NCBI RefSeq assembly: GCF_963675165.1
Contig: NC_087377.1
Coordinates: 4,033,899 to 4,097,898, forward strand
DNA from: Halichondria panicea
Lineage: Eukaryota; Porifera; Demospongiae; Suberitida; Halichondriidae
Length of the DNA stretch: 64,000 nucleotides
Direction: 5' to 3'
Shown here: positions 58,001 to 64,000 of the stretch, piece after piece
How the letters are laid out: the number at the start of each line of letters is the position of its first letter
Position numbering within the stretch: the stretch's first letter is position 1
The notes under the pieces: model-generated
The model's input: only the letters and a program-made list of their open reading frames with translations
Database searches by the model: none
What the model was told of the DNA's origin: nothing
Program-made: the position numbers and the translations under genes

Positions 58001-61000
58001 CAGGCCTAACCGTTATAAAAGCGAAAACTCGGCCTAGGATCGAAGCTAGTTGGGGACTAGAAGCTGCTTGTTACATGGAGTAGAGGTGGTCGCTCCTGAG
58101 AGGTTGCTTTACATTGAAGTCATTGTAGTTTCAATCCGAACCTGAGCTCTTGGTAGTACAGTAGACTCTCGTTAATCCGGTCACCCTTGGGACCATGCAG
58201 CTTGGCCGGAATAGCGAGGTGGCTCAGGAAATAGCCGCTGCTTAAAAACGACCTTACCTCGAATCTAATGACTACTTTTTGCGGTTCTTGTCTCGAGGAT
58301 AATGTAGGATAATGAATCATTTTGTTCTCTATTTAAGTGTAATTCAATTTTATTTGCTAAACCACACCCAAAAAGTCATATCCGGCCGTAATACACGTAT
58401 AAAATTACATTGAAAACCTTGTTTGGGACAGCCAGCACTGGCCGGTAACCGGAATAGCGAGTGGCCGTACTTCAGGGTGAGTTTTGTGCAGTAAACATAT
58501 AGCTAGCATTCCGTGCCAAGCCAAATGGCCGGTATATCGAGGTGGCCGTACTTCAGGGAGCCGGAATAGCGAGAGTCTACTGTATAATTATAGTATTTGG
58601 TTGCTCTTCGGAGGTGGTCGTTTGAAGGCACATTAATGGAGGTTCCACTGTACATGTATTGAGGCGTAGAGGTGGTTTCATTACTATAATCAAATTTGTA
58701 CAGTCACTCTTTCATAATAGAAATACGTATAGTAATTATGCGTGTGACTTTTATTTATTTTTATTCTTTGCAAATCTCAGAGGCTCGTTTCAGATTTCAA
58801 AGTTTATCGCACAGTGTGTGTGAAAACCAGCGAACATATATTTATGTGATACTTGATACAACCGGGGTCCTTGATCAGAGAGTCCTGGTGGATGTCAGGA
58901 TAATTGGTGGAACTGCTACAGGTAACGAAAGTTTTCGCACTCTGAAAATGATTCACATTTTTTGCAGTTGCTAATGACTTCACAATATCAACAAGTCAAG
59001 CTGTATTCAATCAATTTTCTGTCGGAGAAACAAGTAGATTAGTGTATATTGATGCTGTACTCGACAGTGTTTCTGAAGGCGGTGAAACCATTCTCCTGGA
59101 AGCTTCATCTGGTGAATGGCCATTCACTATTGGAAGGAATAGTACTACTGTTACAATCAATGAGTGCAGTGCACGTACCCGTGGTGCGTATATAGTTATA
59201 AGTGATTTACAGCTTGCAGTGTTATTTTGCAGAGTACCTGTTTACCATTCAATATCAAAGAGTTTCTGAGGATTCTGGTTCCTATAATACCTATGTACAA
59301 TTGGCTAGTGGAGTTGGTAACCTGACAGAGGATCTCCTTGTTAACATATCCACCATATCTGGATCTGCGATAGGTAAGTAAATCACTCTAAAATATGTAT
59401 ATCTTTCACATGCAAGAATACAAAACACCACAGGCAATGTTGACTACAATGAGATACAGTTGACTCTCACCTTTCCTAGTGGAAGTAGAGGAAGAGATAC
59501 GGTTCCATTTTCCATTCCAATAATTGATGATAACATTGCTGAACGATCTGAATATTTCCGTATAATAGCTTCAACAAGTGGCAATGGAATTGGGATTTAC
59601 TCAAGAACAACATACACTCAATATGTATATATTAATGATGATGATAGTGAGTGTTGAATTTCTGCATGTACCGCATGTGTACATGTACTTAAGTAGAGCT
59701 ATACCTATACCATGAAGGTTTTATTTGTTTTCTTATGTTGCAGCCTTCATAGTTGAATTTGAGTACCCAAGCTACACTGTAATGGAAGGAGAGAGTGTGG
59801 AAGTCTGTCTGGTCAACACCAACAATCCAGAGAGAGTCCATGACTTCATCGTGCAGTTCTACACTTCATGTGACTGTGATACTTCATCTACTGTGGTGCC
59901 AGAAGAAGCAATAGGTATAAAACCACCATAATTATAATTATTTTATAATGATTCATGCTCATTTCATTCTATAGCTGACTTGGACTATGAAGCAGTGTAT
60001 AGGGAAAGTGATGTCATATTCTCACCTGACACTAATCGAACATGTACGAATATCAGCACTTACCACGATAACTTGCAAGAAGGAGTGGAAAAGTTCATTG
60101 TAACGGCGGTACGTAGTGGTGGAGTTGGACAGCTATCACAGTTTCCACAAACCACTGACATTCTAATTGTGGATGTAAATGGTAGGTGAAATTAACCACA
60201 TGTGATTAAATTGATGCTAACCCACCACTCTAATTACGTACAGTGGATCCAATGACAGTATCGATTGGAGAGCCATTCTATTCAATTACTCAACCTAAAG
60301 ACTCTGTGGAAGTATGCATTGCTATTGAAGGCAGCCTGGATGAAACAATTGGTATTAGCCTACAAACCCAATGTGCGTTCTAAAATAGCGTTTGTATATC
60401 GGCCATCTAAATTATTCACTTTCTTCTCTGTACAGATCAAACCGTGAGGCTGACACTTTCTGCTACTGTTACTCGCACATGCTCTACTTTCACCTTTATA
60501 AACAGCCTATTCTCCAGAAATGGTCGCATTGAGACCATACAAGCTGTGATTGTGTCTGATAATCACCGAGTGACCATTGACCGATTTCAAGCGGAGATAG
60601 CATTGTTTGATGGAAGTGGTGGTTAGTTACATAACCATTGTATCGTTAAATGTGAATTAATTACAGTCAAGGACGAGTGTCCAGTCTTAGTTGACCCTGC
60701 CAATGGACAAGTTGAACAATTGCTCACTGATGGAATGATTCTCCCTGGCTCCATTGCCATATACTCGTGTGATGTCGGGTTGGTTCCTGATAGGACACGA
60801 TTCAGAGAGTGTGCGGCTGATCTCACCTGGTCAGGAATCCCACCATCTTGTATTCAAGGTAATTGCATGGTCCATTGTTTTTAAATTTATTAAAAATAAT
60901 ATCAGGTGTGAGGGGAGGCATTGTTGAAAGTTCATCTAATGAGTTCATTGTTGGATTTGCTTCCTCTTATTCGAGTACATCACAATATCTTATTGTTACA

Positions 61001-64000
61001 ACAAATGATCAACAAAACATTCCTCTTCTTGTTTCTGGAAATAAATTTAACCGTCCACATAATGTTAGGAACACATTCTATGCTTACACTGGCATTCCAA
61101 GTTCCTACATAGGGAAAGGTATCGACATAAAAGCAAAGCCAACTAAAAAAATCACTGTTCATGGCTGGCAGAGCACTGGCTTTCCATTTTATTCAATGGA
61201 TTCCTTTCTAGCAATCAATGTGAGGCCTACGGATGATGTGAAAGAGTATGAGTATTATTCTATACCATACAACTACTCCAGCTTGCTACACCTTGTTGCC
61301 ATTGAAGACAACACTATTGTTAACCTTGGATCTTCATCCATCATGCTGGATCGCCTTCAAATACATCAAATTGATGAGAGTGAATTGCTTACATCAATCA
61401 GAGTTGCCAGCAACAAACCTCTTTCAGTTATCAGTGCTAAGAACTGTTTTGTTACTGTTCAATTTTGTGACTTCCTCACCGAACAGTTGCTGCCCACCCA
61501 CGTATGGGGAAAAAGATTCCTAGTAGCGTCATTTCAGGGACTGAAAAATGGAGAGAGCTTAAGAATCTTGGCATCGGTATTTCCTACTATGGTCACAATT
61601 GCATGTGCTGAGTATAATATCCATCATGTATTGAATCTGGAGTCTGGTCAAGGTCAATGGAGAGATGTCAAACTTGATGAGCAGCCTGGGGGGGTTAGGA
61701 ACATGTTTTGTGTTTTGGAAGCTACAAATCCAGTGCATGTTCTTCAGTTTGCTCAAGTTAGTGATGCCAATTCGTACATGATGACCATTCCAGCTGTTGA
61801 ACAATATGGAGAATATTTCACCAGATTCTATGTTCCAAATACATCTCCTTTTAACTTTGTAAATCTCTATGTGGCACCTGAACATTTTGTGCCTGGAGGT
61901 ATTCTTGTTGACGACAATGCAGTGTTGGATTGGACAACTGTACGATGTGCTAGTGGTGAAATTTGTGGGTATATCTCAAGACCTGTTTTAGCAAGACGAA
62001 GTCATCATCATACTGTACAACATCTCTACCCCAGAGGCAGAATAGGAATATCAGCATACGGATTTGACACTAGACGGAATAGCTCTTATGGCTATCCAGC
62101 AAGCATGTACATACCATCTCCACAAAGTAAGTGATTAGTATCATGCTAACCTCTTTAATGCCTCCCCCCTTATTCAGATATTGATGAATGCGTACCAAAC
62201 TTGAATATTTGCGACCCAAATGCCCAGTGTATTAGTGTGAACGGACAATATGAATGTGTCTGCAATGATGGCTATGAGAAACAGAGAAATAAAACCTGTA
62301 CTGGTATGTAACATGCAAGTGTGTTGTACTGATTAATTGCACCTTGTTGTAAAATTAATGCAGATATTGACGAGTGTGCAGTTGGTACTAGTGGCTGTGA
62401 TGTCAATGCTTACTGCACTAACACTATTGGTGGGAATAACTGTACCTGCAATACTGGCTTTATTGGAACTGGAAGAACTTGTACTCCAGGTATAATTATG
62501 TGCCGTTATAGATTTCAATTGATTTGACAACATTTTCAACAGAATCCAACTTAGCTGAATTTGAAGACTACTTGCCATTTATCGACTTGAAAAAAGATAT
62601 ATCGCAAGCATTGGATCTAGCTGATGACTCATGTGCGAGAGTAACAGTGCCTGCCATTCCAATTGGACTCAGTAAAACTACACAAATATGGGTAAGCACT
62701 AATTAGCTGCATATAATATTATGGTTCTGAATCAGCAGTTATTATTCTATTTTTACACTTGTATAGATCTGTGAGAATGGAGTCATTTCTATTGGTGAGA
62801 GGCCCTTCAATCTTTTTAGGCCGCAACTCTTCCCCAGTGATAATCCACTTATCCAGCAGTCTAACATTTTAGCTCCATTCTGGAACGATCACGAACCAAA
62901 TCCAAGCCTTGGAGCTGTGAAATATCAAATTTTGGATGAAGGTCCTGCACCTGATTCAGGCATCAATCGATTTATTACTCATCAGCGAGGTCTTGATGAG
63001 TTCAAAGGTGAATGGATGATAGTTGTGAGCTGGGAGAACGTATCTCCATACATTCGATACAGCGATGTTCAAGTAAGTATGTTGAAATTCACATACTGGT
63101 ATCTACGAGTCTATTATTATGTTCTTGTTATTGTACATTATACATGCATGCATGCAGGTACGGCAAAACTCCTACCAAGCTATAATTGTCTCCAATGACA
63201 CAACAGTATATGCTGTGTTCACTTACGATTCAAGGGCAATGAATTGGTTTGATGTGGATGATGGTGTGTACTCTGTTATTGGCTACAACTTTGATCAGAG
63301 GACCGCAGATTCACTAAATATTCCATCGTTTCAAAACCATCGTTTCAGTGGATCAAGTAATATCAAACAAATTTCAAGAAAACTTCAAGCCCAGGGCATC
63401 CAATGGACCAACCTGATTTATCTCATTGGGAGAGACGTTCAACGTTCAGCTGCGGAATGTGTAGCAATGGCAAGTAGAGATGAGAGTCATTTTATAGACC
63501 GTGGCGTTCGGGTAGAACAAGATCTGCCGTGCCCATGTTCAGTAAAACAAGCATTTCGAGATCGAAGATATATCCACGCTGCTGCTTATCTGGCTGAGAT
63601 CACTGGTGATGATAGATTCCTCTCAAAGAATTGCTTTGTACAAGTGTGCAGACCCCTCAAAATCGATACTGGTGTTCACATGTGCTGCTACAGTACAAGG
63701 TATAAGTTGATTTTTGCTGCATGCATGTAATTGATTACCTTTTTTCCAGACAGGAATCATTTGGAGCTCTGCTTGGATCATCATTCCAAAGTGAAGCAAG
63801 TTCTCCTTTACGATTCCATCCTTACACTGAGCGTGATGACTATTTGAAGTATGACTATCACTTTCAAAAGAGCTGTTGCTTCGGTGAATCAGACAACATG
63901 TGTCCAACTTACACCAACCAGCGCAGAGCTGATGAATGCAAGAGCTACACACCCTCAGAAGTTGGTGAGTTATTCAAAAGAAGGTTATGGATGGATGCAT
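55065..64000 (+). CDS. Copy 4: giant secreted protein, 5' 19 exons (partial at right edge)
   Basis: Exons: 55065-55296, 55555-55710, 56564-56697 (donor uncertain), 58781-58921, 58968-59183, 59233-59373, 59434-59646, 59744-59914, 59975-60181, 60244-60372, 60436-60621, 60667-60858, 60906-62126, 62178-62303, 62364-62489, 62543-62691, 62767-63072, 63158-63699 and 63750-63964; the rest lies off the window. Domains run from signal peptide through LDLa, EGF, Calx-beta, sushi, IgGFc-binding, EGF pair, NIDO and most of AMOP. The exon 3 end GAATGTGTTGGT of other copies reads GAATGTGTAGGC here. Using GT after GAATGT and an acceptor 2 nt downstream of the usual one (start at 58783) keeps the frame; the usual acceptor does not. 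No other breaks were seen. VWD, later EGFs and the ITIH module are presumed to follow. Confidence 0.75.
55796..55926. mobile_element. Short MITE with TAGACACTG termini
   Basis: TAGACACTG plus TTTAGGAAGTTTC at the left matches GAAACTTCCTAAACAGTGTCTA at the right in inverse orientation, with a 4-nt indel. It lies in copy 4 intron 2 and is non-coding. Confidence 0.6.
57000..57118. repeat. Hairpin-forming inverted repeat
   Basis: Sequence around GTTCAAACGTGG at the left pairs with CCACGTTTGAAC at the right, and the centre is TGCTAAAAATAGAAA followed by its complement. The arms are about 55 nt with a few mismatches. Confidence 0.7.
57300..58049. mobile_element. 750-bp hAT-like TIR element
   Basis: The ends read CTAGCCTCGATCCCAGG and their inverse, as in the palindrome at 54505-54608. 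Flanks TTGTGGAC (57292-57299) and TTGGGGAC (58050-58057) match at 7 of 8 bases, a likely 8-bp target duplication. The interior has an inverted repeat around TTTCGTGGGGTAAAAAATTCG (57436-57456 and about 57539-57560). Confidence 0.75.
58159..58582. mobile_element. Pogo/Tc1-like MITE
   Basis: The ends CAGTAGACTCTCGTTAATCC and an inverse with two mismatches are flanked by TA on both sides. 424 bp with no coding frame. Words such as GGCCGGAATAGCGAG recur inside. Confidence 0.7.

Larger units (their letters stand above)
56781..58650. mobile_element. Composite TIR element in copy 4 intron 3
   Basis: The ends CAGTGGAACCTCCAT and ATGGAGGTTCCACTG are inverted and flanked by TA, as in Tc1/mariner-type elements. 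The 1.87 kb body holds at least two further TIR elements and two hairpins, so it grew by nested insertion. No transposase frame was recognised. It explains why this intron is about 2.1 kb instead of 180-260 bp. Confidence 0.6.

Noticed and set aside
1..64000. tRNA, rRNA or other structured RNA genes
   Set aside because: I saw no cloverleaf-type or rRNA-like sequence; the strong hairpins present are symmetric inverted repeats better explained as mobile elements.

Overview
This is eukaryotic, animal-like nuclear DNA. It is AT-rich and almost every gene is split by short GT-AG introns. The domain set (Calx-beta, IgGFc-binding, NIDO, AMOP, VWD, EGF-Ca), short intergenic spaces, frequent ATAATTAT and TGCATGCA words and dense small inverted-repeat elements suggest a demosponge genome of the Amphimedon type. 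The organism is inferred from style, not proven.

The window is a tandem array of one large secreted-protein gene, all copies on the + strand. Left to right: the last two exons of copy 0 (1-1142); copy 1 (3236-11895), broken; copy 2 (13739-33739), split by a 6.7 kb DNA transposon; a relic-bearing spacer (33740-39247); copy 3 (39248-52154), apparently intact; and copy 4 (55065 to beyond the right edge). I derived splice sites by comparing copies. The 33-exon model of copy 3 sums to 7917 nt with consistent phases, giving 2638 aa. Order of modules: signal peptide, two LDL-receptor class A-type modules, EGF-like, four Calx-beta units, sushi, an IgGFc-binding (FCGBP N-terminal type) domain, two EGF-Ca, NIDO, AMOP, VWD, a cadherin/MUC4-like segment, about nine EGFs, and a C-terminus I recognise as the inter-alpha-trypsin-inhibitor heavy chain (ITIH) C-terminal module. 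No membrane span is visible, so an extracellular matrix or mucus-like adhesive protein is likely.

The copies decay differently. Copy 1 has a 2-nt deletion at the end of the IgGFc exon and an internal deletion joining an EGF exon to the ITIH exons. Copy 2 has an EGF exon cut by the transposon and a 4-nt deletion in its last exon. Copy 4 has a damaged splice donor after exon 3. Copy 3 has a triplicated EGF exon.

The transposon (22158-28877) has 13-bp terminal inverted repeats, sits precisely in an exon without an evident target duplication, and carries four gene models: an intron-containing DDE-type transposase-like gene (727 aa), a chromodomain gene (232 aa), a protein kinase gene (360 aa) and a small gene of unknown function (175 aa). 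With the LDLa-to-ITIH gene family it is the most novel content here. Introns and spacers hold many non-autonomous TIR elements (Tc1/mariner-like, hAT-like, PIF/Harbinger-like), hairpins and one short telomeric-type repeat.
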